64,000 nt of DNA from Terrirhizobium terrae. GTDB taxonomy: Bacteria; Pseudomonadota; Alphaproteobacteria; Rhizobiales; Rhizobiaceae. The notes beneath the pieces were generated by a model. It saw nothing but the letters and a program-made list of their open reading frames with translations, was not told the origin of the DNA and searched no databases. The stretch covers positions 434,001-498,000 of the forward strand of contig NZ_CP104992.1 of the NCBI RefSeq assembly GCF_030323265.1, read 5' to 3'. Both the position numbers and the translations under genes were made by a program. The first letter of the stretch is position 1; every line of letters begins with the position of its first letter. Positions 49,484 to 59,321 of the stretch are shown in pieces.

Positions 49484-49933
49484 TCATTCGGCCGGCGGAG
49501 GACCTTCCTTCGATCCGGTTCCCTTCAGCGCCAGAAACCCGAGACCACCGACCGCGGCAAGCAAAAGCAGCGGCTTCGATCTCATCAGGATCGGCAGAGC
49601 GGAAACCGCAGCGGTTACGGCGAGCGCCTTGTTGCTATTTGCCGCAGCCGCCTCGCGGCGGCGCTTTTCTTCGGCGCTGTTGGCGATCGCCACGCAGGCG
49701 AGAATGATCAGACCCAACAGGAATGCCCCACCTGCGGCGACCAGAAGCGCAGCAAGCGTACCCCACAGCGTCCCGAGATAAACGGCAAGCGCTGTTACCA
49801 GCAACACATAGGTTGTCAGGAAAAGCACGAGCGCGATCCCGTAAAGGATCGCGTTACGCCTGAATTTTCGCTTCATCGCCGCCACATCCGTCGCAATGAA
49901 GGATGCCAGCAGCGGTCCCAATGCCGTCAGCAT
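49484..49933 (-). CDS. Holin-like (phage holin superfamily III-type) membrane protein
   Basis: 149 residues: a first amphipathic part (LTALGPLLASFIATDVAAMKRKF), two long hydrophobic helices (about 30-52 and 58-85), a charged linker (SAEEKRRREAAAANS) and a third hydrophobic stretch. This resembles Actinobacterial-holin-X/DUF1469-type proteins often paired with DUF883. Its start overlaps the stop of the DUF883 gene. Third gene of a stress operon. Confidence 0.72.
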   Translation of the reverse strand: MLTALGPLLASFIATDVAAMKRKFRRNAILYGIALVLFLTTYVLLVTALAVYLGTLWGTLAALLVAAGGAFLLGLIILACVAIANSAEEKRRREAAAANSNKALAVTAAVSALPILMRSKPLLLLAAVGGLGFLALKGTGSKEGPPPAE

Positions 49934-50280
49934 TAGCGGCGGGACAGAAGCGCGAAGAGAAAGCCGACGCCGGCGGCGATCGCAACCGACTGGATCGGGT
50001 TGGCGCAGATCTGGCGCTCAAGGTCACGCTCGAGGCTGACGGCCTGGCTCTTGGCGGCTTCAACCATCTGGTAGGATGCGTCAGTGGCATCGGCCGCGGC
50101 GCGCTTCGCCTTGCCCTTCACCTCGGTGGCCTTTTCGTTGCCGACAGCGGCAACGGTCTTGGCAAGCGAGGAAATGTCTTCACGCAGCTGTTGCAGCTGC
50201 ACTTCGATATCCTTGGTCGAGGCCGAGGAAGAGGCGTTGCCGGTGCGGGAAAATTCGGTGGTCGATGACGTTGCGGGCAT
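49933..50280 (-). CDS. DUF883 (ElaB/YqjD/YgaM-like) protein
   Basis: 115 residues: a Ser/Thr-rich N-terminus, a long coiled helix (KDIEVQLQQLREDISSLAKTVAAVG and the Ala/Lys-rich continuation) and a C-terminal membrane helix (ANPIQSVAIAAGVGFLFALLSRR), the hallmark of DUF883. E. coli ElaB and YqjD are stationary-phase, ribosome-associated inner-membrane proteins. ATG 50280 has AGGAGA upstream. Lies 62 bases after a 25-residue membrane peptide gene. Confidence 0.85.
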   Translation of the reverse strand: MPATSSTTEFSRTGNASSSASTKDIEVQLQQLREDISSLAKTVAAVGNEKATEVKGKAKRAAADATDASYQMVEAAKSQAVSLERDLERQICANPIQSVAIAAGVGFLFALLSRR

Positions 50281-50342
50281 AGCGATCTCCTGATTGGACG
50301 GATGATTGTTGCGAACTTGCCGCCCTTCGGCTTTGCGAAGGG

Positions 50343-50420
50343 TCAAATCCAGTGGAATACGTAGAGAAGAAGGATGACGGGGATCGGAACTCCCACGGCC
50401 CAAAGAAGGATGCCTCTCAT
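50343..50420 (-). CDS. 25-residue membrane peptide
   Basis: A tiny gene reading MRGILLWAVGVPIPVIL and ending FHWI, essentially one transmembrane helix with an internal Pro-Ile-Pro. AGGAGA sits six bases before ATG 50420. A consensus EcfG promoter lies 71 bases upstream. Short peptides of this look occur in many rhizobia, though the name and function are not established here. Confidence 0.75.
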   Translation of the reverse strand: MRGILLWAVGVPIPVILLLYVFHWI

Positions 50421-50490
50421 TCTTCGTCTCCTTGATCGGCGCGCAACTCAATGCGGCGCCCGACGACCGACAATTCGGCTGCAGGCAGGG

Positions 50491-50515
50491 AACGCGGCGA
50501 TATCCCGATTGTTCC
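50491..50515 (-). promoter_or_regulatory. EcfG promoter of the membrane peptide/DUF883/holin-like operon
   Basis: On the minus strand: GGAAC (50515-50511), exactly 16 bases, CGTT (50494-50491), a perfect match to the consensus found before phyR. Confidence 0.85.
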
Positions 50516-50551
50516 AATCTGAGAGTATTTTATATTAGGTGTCGAAGCCGC

Positions 50552-51948
50552 TTAGACCCGCGTTCCCGGTTCCGGCCAGTCCGTCACTCCACCGGTCCAT
50601 TGCTCGAAGGCGCGCGACAGTTTCAACACCAGCACGTCGTTGAAACGGGGCCCGACAATCTGCAGCCCGATCGGCATGCCCGAGCGCGAGAACCCGCAAT
50701 TGATCGAGGCGGCCGGCTGTTCCGACATGTTCCACGGCACGGTAAAGCCGATATGTTCGAATGGCCGCAGCGGATCGTTGGTCGGCGAGGCCCAATCGGC
50801 GGGATAGGACACGATAGGATTGGTCGGCGAGATCACGGCATCCACCGTCGAGAACAGTTTTCCGCAGGCCTTGCGCATCTCGATCGTCTGGTTGAAGCCG
50901 CGCACCGCGTCGACGCCGGTGACATTGGCCCCGCCCTTCGCCCACTCGAAGATATAGGGCAGGATCATCGCCATCCGCTCTTCCGGCAGCTTCTCGATAT
51001 CCCCCAGAAACGCGCCCGCCAGAAATTGTCGAGCCCGTCGAGCATGGCCCGCGTCATGACAGGCGCCACCGGAATGATCTCCGCCCCCGCCCCCTCGAAA
51101 CGCTTGGCCGCCGCCGACACCGCATCGCGCACTTCGTCGTCGAGATCGAGGCCGACGCCGGCATCCAGCATCAGCCCGATCTTCATGCCCTTCACGTCGA
51201 TATCGAAATCCAGCCAGTTCAGCGCGTTCGGCTCCATGCAGGTGCCATCACGCAGGTCGGTGCGCGAGAGCGTCGCCATCGCGATCGCCGAATCCTCGAC
51301 GGTGCGCGTCATCGGCCCGGCGCAGCGACCGACGAAATAGGGATCGACCGGAATGCGCCCATGGCTCGGCTTGAAGCCGAAAATGCCCGTCCAGCCGGCC
51401 GGCAGGCGCACCGAGCCGCCGATATCCGTGCCGATATGCAGCGGCCCAAAACTCGCGGCCGCCGCGGCCGAAGCACCGGCGCTCGATCCGCCCGGGTTCT
51501 GGGTCAGGTCCCAGGGATTACGGCTCAGGTGATGGAAGCTGGAGAGACCTGACGACAACATGCCGTAATCCGGGCAGGTCGTCTTGGCGAAGATCACCGC
51601 GCCGTCTTCCTTCAGCCGCGCCGACACCGGCGCATCCGCCTCGGCGGACTTCAGCTCGACCGCCGCCGTGCCCATCGGCACCGGATCGCCCTTGGTCGCG
51701 ATCAACTCCTTGATCGTCACCGGAATGCCGTCGAGCACGCCGAGCGCCTCGCCCTTTACCCAGCGTTCCGTCGAGGCCCTGGCCTGGCGACGCGCGTTTT
51801 CGGGATCGTAGAGATAAAGCGCCTGCACCTCGGGCTCGAACGCTGCAACGCGATCCTCGACGACCTGCCAGTATTCCGTTGGTGAGAGCTTTCGCTCCCG
51901 ATAGAGGGCGAGAATATCTCTAATGCTCAGTTTCAAAAGCTCGTGCAT
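50552..51948 (-). CDS. Amidase signature family hydrolase (one frame break)
   Basis: About 465 residues. The Ser-Ser-Lys triad is visible: Lys in GIPVTIKELIATKG and the serines in NPGGSSAGASAAAA and IGTDIGGSVRLPAG. A base is missing at 51006/51007, separating FWRARF from GDIEKLPEERMAM. ATG 51948 follows the dppC-type gene by 32 bases, making it the last gene of the importer cluster. It probably hydrolyses an imported amide; the physiological substrate is unknown. Confidence 0.9.
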
Positions 51949-51980
51949 GGCAATATTCCCGGAGTATTTTTTGTCTGTAA

Positions 51981-52802
51981 TCAGGTCCTCGTACGCGGAT
52001 CGAGCAGGTCGCGCAGACCGTCGCCCAGCATGTTGAGGCCGAGCACGGCCAGTGCGATGGCAAGACCGGGCATGATGGCAAGCCACGGCGCCTGCGCAAA
52101 GAATGTCTGGCTGTCGGCGAGCATCCGCCCCCAGGTCGGCGCCGGCGGCGGCATGCCGAGACCGAGGAAGGAGAGACCCGCCTCGGTAAGGATCGCCAGC
52201 CCAAGCTGGATCGTCACCTGCACGATGATCTGGTTGGAGATATTGGGCAGGATATGGACGAGCGTGATCTTCCCCTTCGACCGGCCGATGCCGATCGCCG
52301 CCATCACATAGTCGCGCGCCCAGATCTGCTTGGCGGCGGCAAGCGTCAGCCGGGCGAAGACCGGCACCATGAAGACGGCGATCGCGATGACGGCCGTAAA
52401 CCGGCCCGAACCGAGAAAAGCCCCGAGCATCATCGCCGACAGGATCGGCGGCACGGCGAAGATGATGTCGCAGCCGCGCATCGTGATGAGTTCCAGCCAG
52501 CCGCGCTTCATGGCGACGAAAACGCCGATCGCCGAGCCGACCGTCGCCCCGAGCGCCACCGCCAGGAACGAGGTCGACAGCGAATTCCACGCGCCGACCA
52601 TCAGCATCGAGGTCACGTCCCGGCCGAACTGGTCGGTGCCAAGCAGGCCACCCGGCCCGAGGGGCGGCTTCAGCCGCTGAACGATATTCATCTTCGATGG
52701 CAGAGACGGCGTCCAGACGAGCGACAGCAACGCCACGGCAACCAGCGCCAGCGTGATGACGAGCCCGATCAAAAGCACGGGACGGCGAAAAATACCCGCC
52801 AT
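51981..52802 (-). CDS. DppC-type ABC permease (module 2)
   Basis: 273 residues with the motif GTDQFGRDVTSMLM, six helices and the loop DYVMAAIGIGRSKGKITLVHILPN. ATG 52802 (a GTG precedes it directly) overlaps the stop of the dppB-type gene. This module has no ATPase gene of its own. Confidence 0.9.
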   Translation of the reverse strand: MAGIFRRPVLLIGLVITLALVAVALLSLVWTPSLPSKMNIVQRLKPPLGPGGLLGTDQFGRDVTSMLMVGAWNSLSTSFLAVALGATVGSAIGVFVAMKRGWLELITMRGCDIIFAVPPILSAMMLGAFLGSGRFTAVIAIAVFMVPVFARLTLAAAKQIWARDYVMAAIGIGRSKGKITLVHILPNISNQIIVQVTIQLGLAILTEAGLSFLGLGMPPPAPTWGRMLADSQTFFAQAPWLAIMPGLAIALAVLGLNMLGDGLRDLLDPRTRT

Positions 52803-53748
52803 CACGTCGCCACCCTCATCCGCGGGTCGATCACCAGATAGGCGAGGTCGACGAGGAAGTTGATGATGATGACGAGCGCCGAGAAAAACAGCACCACGTC
52901 CTGCATGACGATGATGTCACGCTGCGACAGCGCCTGATAGGCAAGCCGCCCGAGCCCCGGCAGGTTGAAGACATTCTCCACCAGCACCGCGCCGGCAATC
53001 AGAAAGGTGAACTGCAGCCCGATCATGGTGACGACCGGCACCAGCGCATTGGGCAGCGCATGACGCCACACCGCCAGCCGGTCGCTCAGCCCCTTGGCGC
53101 GCGCGGTGCGAACGAAATCCTCATTCATAACCTCAAGCACGGCACTGCGCGCCACCCGCGTCAGCACGCCCGCCTGCGGTAGCGCCAGCGCGATTGCGGG
53201 CATAAGCAGCGCCTGCAGCCCGGCGATCAATCCGGCATCCCAGCCCGGGAACCCGCCGGCCGGCATCCAGCCGAGATTGGTGGAGAAGGCGATGATCAAA
53301 AGCAGCCCCACCCAGAAAGCCGGCACCGCGATGGAGGCATAAGAAATCGCCCCGGCAATATGATCGAACAACCCATTATGCCGCCGCGCCGCCGCCACAC
53401 CCAGCGGCACTGCGATGCCGACGGAAATCACCACGGCCATCAATGCCAGCGGCAGCGTCACCACCAGCCGCTCGGCAATCAGGCCAGCCACCGGCACACC
53501 ATAGGTATAGGACTGCCCGAGATCCCCCGCATCATGCCCATGAGCCACGCGACATATCGCACGACGATCGGCTCATCGAGCCCCATCTGCGCCCGGAGCG
53601 CCGCCAGCGTCTCCGGCGTCGCCGACGTCCCGAGCATAATCGCCGCCGGATCACCGGGCAGAAGGTTCATGACGGAAAAGATCAGGAGCGACACGACGAG
53701 CAGCGTGACGACAAGGCTTACGATGCGGCGGATGAGGATGGAGATCAT
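52802..53748 (-). CDS. DppB-type ABC permease (module 2; one frame break)
   Basis: About 315 residues: MISILIRRIVSLVVTLLVVSLLIFSVMNLLPGDP at the N-terminus and the loop EDFVRTARAKGLSDRLAVWRHALPN. One base is missing in the C-run at 53524-53528, separating WLMGMMRG from DLGQSYTYGVPV. ATG 53748. Pairs with the DppC-type permease downstream. Confidence 0.88.
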
Positions 53749-53765
53749 GGGATGCGGAACTCCCT

Positions 53766-53890
53766 TCTCCCCCTTGTGGGGGAGATGTCATCGGAGATGA
53801 CAGAGGGGGTGGCGCAGCGAACTCAAGATCCGAAGAGTGTGTGGAACCACCCCCTCTGCCCTGCCGGGCATCTCCCCCACAAGGGGGAGA
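53766..53890. repeat. Dispersed palindromic repeat, family A variant
   Basis: A 125-base inverted repeat: TCTCCCCCTTGTGGGGGAGA at the left pairs with its equivalent at the right (CTCCCCCACAAGGGGGAGA), and ACAGAGGGGGTGG pairs with CCACCCCCTCTG. Lies between the module 2 binding-protein and dppB-type genes, so a transcript would fold into a long hairpin. Confidence 0.8.
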
Positions 53891-53925
53891 TCGGTATGCC
53901 GCGCCGCCTTGCCCTACCAATTCCC

Positions 53926-55460
53926 TCACTCTTCCCAATGCACCTCTGTCAGCACATTCGACGGGATCGGCTCATTTTCCCACAGGCCCTTGAGCTTCTT
54001 GTCCCAGATGCCGAGCTTCGGCATGACGAAGAGGAACAGCGCCGGCACGTCGTCGGCGAGAATGGTCTGCGCTTCGCCGTAAAGCTTATCCTGCTCGGCA
54101 GTGTCGGCCGTCGCCTCGACCTTTTCCAGCACTTCGTTGAAGGCCGGGTTCTTGTAGTTGAAGTAATAGGGATCGCGGGCGTAGATATCGATGTCCATCG
54201 GCTCGGCATGGGCGACGATGGTCATGTCGTAATCGGCGGCCTTCAGCACGTCCGCCACCCATTTCGCCGGAAACTCGGTGGTCTGGATGTCCATCGTCAC
54301 GCCGATCTCGGCAAACAGTGCCTGCAGGATCTGCGACGAGCGCTGCGCATAGGCCATCTGCGGCGCCTTCATGGTGAAGGAGAAGCCGTCGGGATAACCC
54401 GCCTCCGCAAGCAGCGCCTTGGCCTTCTCGACATCATACGGATAGACGCCGGTCAGGTCCTTGTAGCCCCGATCGTTCGGCGTGTAGTGGCTGCCGATCG
54501 GCGTGCCGAGGCCGGACCATGCGCCCTCCACCACCATCGCCCGGTCGACCGCCATCATCAGCGCCTGGCGGACCTTCTTGTCGGAAAACGGCTTGCGGGC
54601 ATTGTTCATCCCCGCCACCACCTTGAGCTCGGTATTGCCGATCACGGTCGCCAGCTTGTCGCTGCCCTCGAAGGAGGAAACCAGTTCCGGCGCGCCGAAT
54701 TCGGGAAACGCATCCACGTCGCCGGCCGTCAGCGCCGCGGACTGTCCCTGCGGATCGTTGATGAAGCGGAACGAGGCCGTCTCCAGCTTCACCGCAACAT
54801 CCTTGTTCCAGTAGTCGGCATTCTTCTTCAGATCGACCTTCACGCCCTTGGCCCAGCTGCCGAAGGTGAACGGTCCGGTGCCGACCGGATTGGACTTGTT
54901 TTCAGCCGCAGTCGACGGCTCCACCATCACGGCCGCCGGCCAGCCGAGCCAATAGAGCAGGCTGCCGGTCGGATGTTTGAGCTTCAGCACCAGCGTCGAT
55001 GCATCCGGCGTCTCGATCGTCTCGATCGAGGTGAAATAGCGCTTCTGCGGATTGACGCTGTCGGCGCCGCGGGCGCGGTCGAGCGTGAATTTTGCGGCCG
55101 AGCTGTCGAAGGCCACGCCATTGTGGAATTTCACGCCCTGCCGCAGCGTGAACGTATAGGTCTTGCCGTCGGCAGCGACCTCCCAGCTCTCGGCAAGCTG
55201 CGGCTGAACCTTGCCGTCCTTGTCGATGGTGGTCAGGCCTTCAAAAATGTTCTGCCAGGTCACCTGCCCGATCATCACCTGCGCGCCGATCGTCGGGTCG
55301 AGCCCGCCCGGCTCCACCGCCATGCCGATCGTCACTGCCGTCTTCGGCGCGGCCTGCGCGTAAGGCGCGGCAAAGGAGACGCCGGCGGCAAGCGCAAGCA
55401 CCATCACCCCCGTCGGGAAATCGCCGCCCCGAGGGCTCCCCAAGAGATACCATTCTGCAT
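53926..55460 (-). CDS. Peptide-type ABC transporter binding protein (module 2; one frame break)
   Basis: About 511 residues, SBP_bac_5 family, with a Sec signal (after restoration ...VMVLALAAGVSFAAPYAQA) and TIGMAVEPGGLDPTIGAQVMIGQVTWQNIFEGL. A base is missing in the C-run at 55407-55411; restoring it lets the gene start at ATG 55460 (MQNGISWGALGA), which has GGGGAG nine bases upstream. First gene of module 2. Confidence 0.87.
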
Positions 55461-55582
55461 TCTATACGCTCCCCGTTATTCGCTGAGTGCAGCTTTGTCG
55501 GTGCAATCTAAGGACATTTCGCAATTGCACACAATGCCCAATTGCGCAGTGTCCCACAGTTCCGATTGTGCTGAAACACGCG

Positions 55583-56332
55583 CTAAACGCGGCGAAACCC
55601 TTCACTCGCGACGAGCAGCTGCCGCGTATAGTCAGCGGAGAAATCGTGGCTCTCCAAGGCATCGGCCGCCACCGTCTCGACCACCTTGCCGGACTTCATC
55701 ACGGCAAGACGTCCGCACATGTGATGGATCACACCGAGATCATGGCTGACCATGACGAAGGTCAGGTTGCGGTCTTTGCGCGCCTGTTCCAGCAGGTTCA
55801 GGATTTCCGCCTGGATCGAGGCATCGAGCGCAGACGTCGGCTCGTCGAGCAGCAGCACCCTCGGTTCGAGGATCAGCGCCCGGGCGATCGCGACACGCTG
55901 GCGCTGCCCGCCGGAAAGCTGGTGCGAATAGCGGAAACGGAAGCCGGAGCCCAATCCCACCTCGTCCAGCGCCCGCATGATACGCGCATCGACATTGTCG
56001 AAACCGTGGATCGCCAGCGGCTCCAGCAACAGCCGATCCACTGTCTGGCGCGGATGCAGCGAGCCGTAAGGATCCTGAAACACCATCTGGACGGTGCGGT
56101 AGAATTCCTTCGACCGGCTGCGGCCGGAATAGGACTGGCCGTTGATGGTGAGCGACCCGGCCTCGAACGCGTTGAGCCCCGCCACGGCCCGCAGCAGTGT
56201 CGATTTACCGGAGCCGCTCTCGCCGACAATCCCAAAGCTCTCGCCGGCCGCGACATCGAGCGACACATGATCGAGCGCCAGAAACTCGTCGAAGCGGACA
56301 ACCATATCGCGAACGGATAATACCGCCGTCAT
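55583..56332 (-). CDS. DppF-type ABC ATPase
   Basis: 249 residues: Walker A GESGSGKST, QMVFQDPYGSLHPRQTV, signature LSGGQRQRV, Walker B VLLLDEPTSALD, switch His in VSHDLGV. ATG 56332 overlaps the DppD-type stop (ATGA). Sits between the two binding-protein/permease modules. Confidence 0.92.
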   Translation of the reverse strand: MTAVLSVRDMVVRFDEFLALDHVSLDVAAGESFGIVGESGSGKSTLLRAVAGLNAFEAGSLTINGQSYSGRSRSKEFYRTVQMVFQDPYGSLHPRQTVDRLLLEPLAIHGFDNVDARIMRALDEVGLGSGFRFRYSHQLSGGQRQRVAIARALILEPRVLLLDEPTSALDASIQAEILNLLEQARKDRNLTFVMVSHDLGVIHHMCGRLAVMKSGKVVETVAADALESHDFSADYTRQLLVASEGFRRV

Positions 56333-57165
56333 AGCGCCCACTCCTTCTTGCGATCGAGAACGGGCAGCGGATGCCTGTCGGACCCGATCACCGGCAGGCA
56401 GTTCAACAGCCCCTGCGTGTAGGGATGCTGCGCCTTGGAAAGATCCGCCGACGGCAGTTCCTCCACCACGCGCCCCGCATACATGACCAGCACCCGGTCG
56501 CAGAAGGAGGAGACCAGCCGCAAGTCATGGGACACGAAGATCAGCCCCATGCCGCGCTCGGCCACCAGCTTGTCGAGAATGCCCAGCACTTCAAGCTGCA
56601 CAGTCACGTCCAGCGCCGAGGTCGGCTCGTCGGCAATCAGCAGCTCCGGGCCGCAGATCAGCATCATCGCGATCATCACCCGCTGACCCATGCCGCCGGA
56701 AACCTCGTGCGGATAGAGCGAGAAGACGCGCTCCGGATCACGGATCTGCACCGCCTCCAGCATGGCGAGCGTGCGCGCCTTCGCCTCCGAGGTGGACACC
56801 TTCTCGTGCGTCTTCAGCGTCTCGATGATCTGCCGGCCGATGGTCATGACCGGGTTCAACGAATATTTCGGATCCTGCAGCACCATGCCGATCCGCTTGC
56901 CGCGGATATCGCGCCGCTCCTTGTCGGAGATTTTGAGCAGATCCCGCCCCGCGAAATTCAGCGTCTTCGCCGCGATCTTCGCATGTTTCGGCGTCAGCCC
57001 CATGATCGCCCGGCCTGTCTGAGACTTGCCGGAACCGCTTTCGCCGACGATACCCAACCGCTCGCGCCCAAGCGTGAAGGACACGCCGCGCACCGCCTCG
57101 ATCTCGCCGGTCCGGGTCGGAAAGGTCACGCGCAGGTCATCGACCGTCAGAAGCGTTTCCGTCAT
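56329..57165 (-). CDS. DppD-type ABC ATPase
   Basis: 278 residues: Walker A GESGSGKSQ, GMVLQDPKYSLNPVMTIG, signature VSGGMGQRV, Walker [13 protein letters not shown], and the C-terminal oligopeptide-transporter extension (HPYTQGLLNCLPVIG) that in relatives holds a 4Fe-4S or regulatory site. Overlaps the dppC-type gene by four bases. Confidence 0.92.
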   Translation of the reverse strand: MTETLLTVDDLRVTFPTRTGEIEAVRGVSFTLGRERLGIVGESGSGKSQTGRAIMGLTPKHAKIAAKTLNFAGRDLLKISDKERRDIRGKRIGMVLQDPKYSLNPVMTIGRQIIETLKTHEKVSTSEAKARTLAMLEAVQIRDPERVFSLYPHEVSGGMGQRVMIAMMLICGPELLIADEPTSALDVTVQLEVLGILDKLVAERGMGLIFVSHDLRLVSSFCDRVLVMYAGRVVEELPSADLSKAQHPYTQGLLNCLPVIGSDRHPLPVLDRKKEWAL

Positions 57166-58090
57166 TGCCCGGCCTCCTTCGGATCGAGCGCATCGCGCAG
57201 ACCATCACCGAGCAGGTTGAAGCCGAGGCTGACGATCAGGATCGCCGCACCCGGCATCGCCGCCACCCACCACTGGTCGAGAATGAAGCGACGGCCCGAC
57301 GCGATCATCGCCCCCATTCCGGCAGCGGCGGCTGCGCGCCGAGGCCGAGAAAGCCGAGACCTGCGGCGGTCAGGATGATCCCCGCCATGTCGAGCGTCAC
57401 ACGCACGATCAGCGAGGAGAGGCAGAGCGGCATGACATGGCGCAGGATGATGCGGAACGGCGATGCCCCCATCAGCTTCACGGCAGAGATGAATTCCGAG
57501 TTGCGGAACGTCATCGTCTCGGCACGGGCGATACGCGCGTAAGGCGGCCATGAGGTGACGGCGATGGCAAGAACCGCATTCTCGATCCCCGGTCCAAGTG
57601 CGGCGACCAGTGCCAGCGCCAGGACGAGCTTCGGAAAGGCCAGAAAGATGTCGGTGATCCGCATCAGCACCGCATCCACCCAGCCACCGGCATAACCGGA
57701 GACCGTGCCGATGATCAGCCCGACGGGGGCGGCGATGATCGCCACCAGCACGACGACGAAAAGCGTCAGCCGCGAGCCATGGATCAGCCGCGAGAGGATG
57801 TCGCGTCCCTGGTCGTCGGTGCCGAGCAGATATCCGGCAGAACCCGGCGGCAGCAGCCGCGCGTTCATCAGGTCGCCCTGCACCGGGTTATGCGGTGCCA
57901 GCACATCGGCGAAGATCGCAACGAGGATCAGCAACAGAATGATGCCGAGACCCGCCAGCGCCAGCCGGTTGGCGGAAAACCGCCGCCAGATCACATAGGC
58001 ACGGCCGAGCCGGGCCTGATGCCGCGAGGTCGGCTGTTCGGAGAGCAGCCAGTCGCGGCTGTATGGCTTGAGATTGTCGACCGCACTCAT
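57162..58090 (-). CDS. DppC-type ABC permease (module 1; one frame break)
   Basis: About 309 residues with GTDDQGRDILSRLIHGS, six helices and the loop EFISAVKLMGASPFRIILRHVMP. A base is missing in the C-run 57311-57315, which separates PPLPEWG from AMIASGRRFILDQWW and the C-terminal helix. ATG 58090 overlaps the dppB-type gene by four bases. Confidence 0.9.
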
Positions 58091-59154
58091 CGGCTTCTCG
58101 TCCTCGGATCAAGCGTCCGGTAGAGAAGATCGGACAAGATGTTGATGGTGACGAACACGGCACCGATGACGATCGTGCCGCCGAGCACGGCATTCATGTC
58201 GGCATTCTGCAGCGAATTGGTGATGTAGAGCCCCAGCCCCGGCCAGGAGAAGATCGTCTCGGTCAGCACCGAACCTTCGAGCAGCCCTGCATAGGACAGC
58301 GCGATCACCGTCACCAGCGGCACCGCGGCATTGCGCAGCGCATGGAACCAGATGATCCGCGTCTCCGACAGCCCCTTGGCCCGCGCCGCCACCACGTATT
58401 CCTGTTGCAGCTCGTTCAGCATGAATGACCGCGTCATGCGGCTGATATAGGCGAGCGAGAAATAGCCGAGCAGTCCGCCGGGCAGGATGATGTGACGGAA
58501 CAGGTCCCAGGCCACATCCCACTGCGCCTGCCAGATTGCATCGAGCAGGTAGAAACCCGTCACCGGCGTGAACGTGTATTCGTAGACGATATCGATCCGG
58601 CCCGGATAGGCGACCCAGTTGAGCTTGGCATAGAACAGCACCAGCGCCAGCAGCCCGAGCCAGAAGATCGGCACCGAATAGCCGATCAGTCCGATGACAC
58701 GGACGATCTGGTCGGCGATCGAACCGCGCTTGACGGCCGCCAGCACGCCGAGCGGCACGCCGATCAGCGCACCGATGATGGTGCCGATCGTCGCAAGCTC
58801 GATCGTTGCCGGAAACACCCGGGCGATATCGGCCATGACCGGATTGGTGGTCAGTACCGACGTGCCGAAATCACCGGTCAGCGCCTGTTTTATATAGATC
58901 CAGAACTGCTGGTAGAGCGGCAGGTTGAGCCCGAGTTCTTCCCGCACCCGCTCCACCACGTGGGCCGGCGCACGGTCGCCGACGATCGCCAGCGCCGGGT
59001 CGATCGGCACGACGCGGCCGATGAAGAAGGTGACGGCCAAGAGGCCGAGGAAGGTGGTGACGACCGTGACCACGAAACGGGCCACTGCCATCCCGAAGGA
59101 GGAAGCACGGCGCCGGCTGCGCCGCGTCACTGCCGTCGTATCGGTAAGCGTCAA
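58087..59154 (-). CDS. DppB-type ABC permease (module 1)
   Basis: 355 residues with an Arg-rich N-terminus, a first helix (FVVTVVTTFLGLLAVTFFIG), five more helices and the loop EYVVAARAKGLSETRIIWFHALRN. The start is TTG 59154, supported by AAGGAG six bases upstream; no ATG fits. A palindromic repeat separates it from the binding-protein gene. Confidence 0.88.
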   Translation of the reverse strand: MTLTDTTAVTRRSRRRASSFGMAVARFVVTVVTTFLGLLAVTFFIGRVVPIDPALAIVGDRAPAHVVERVREELGLNLPLYQQFWIYIKQALTGDFGTSVLTTNPVMADIARVFPATIELATIGTIIGALIGVPLGVLAAVKRGSIADQIVRVIGLIGYSVPIFWLGLLALVLFYAKLNWVAYPGRIDIVYEYTFTPVTGFYLLDAIWQAQWDVAWDLFRHIILPGGLLGYFSLAYISRMTRSFMLNELQQEYVVAARAKGLSETRIIWFHALRNAAVPLVTVIALSYAGLLEGSVLTETIFSWPGLGLYITNSLQNADMNAVLGGTIVIGAVFVTINILSDLLYRTLDPRTRSR

Positions 59155-59196
59155 GGAGTTCTCCTTGAGATGTTTGGTGAGAGGCGCCTCACGCTG

Positions 59197-59287
59197 GACG
59201 TCATGCTCGGGCCTGTCCCGAGCATCTGCAACGGATCAATAACCTGGACCGTCGGCAGATCCTCGGGACAAGCCCGAGGATGACGTC
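59197..59287. repeat. Palindromic intergenic repeat (family C)
   Basis: Arms of 33 bases (59197-59229 and 59255-59287) based on CTCGGGCCTGTCCCGAG and its near-complement CTCGGGACAAGCCCGAG, bounded by GACGTCAT/ATGACGTC. Lies between the module 1 binding-protein and dppB-type genes. Same architecture as family B but unrelated in sequence. Confidence 0.78.
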
Positions 59288-59321
59288 GCGCAAGACGCGA
59301 CGGTTCGGCCAACAGCCCAGA

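Noticed and set aside
50281..50342. Separate EcfG promoter just upstream of the DUF883 gene
   Set aside because: No GGAAC with a correctly spaced CGTT in this short gap; the operon promoter at 50491-50515 is sufficient.
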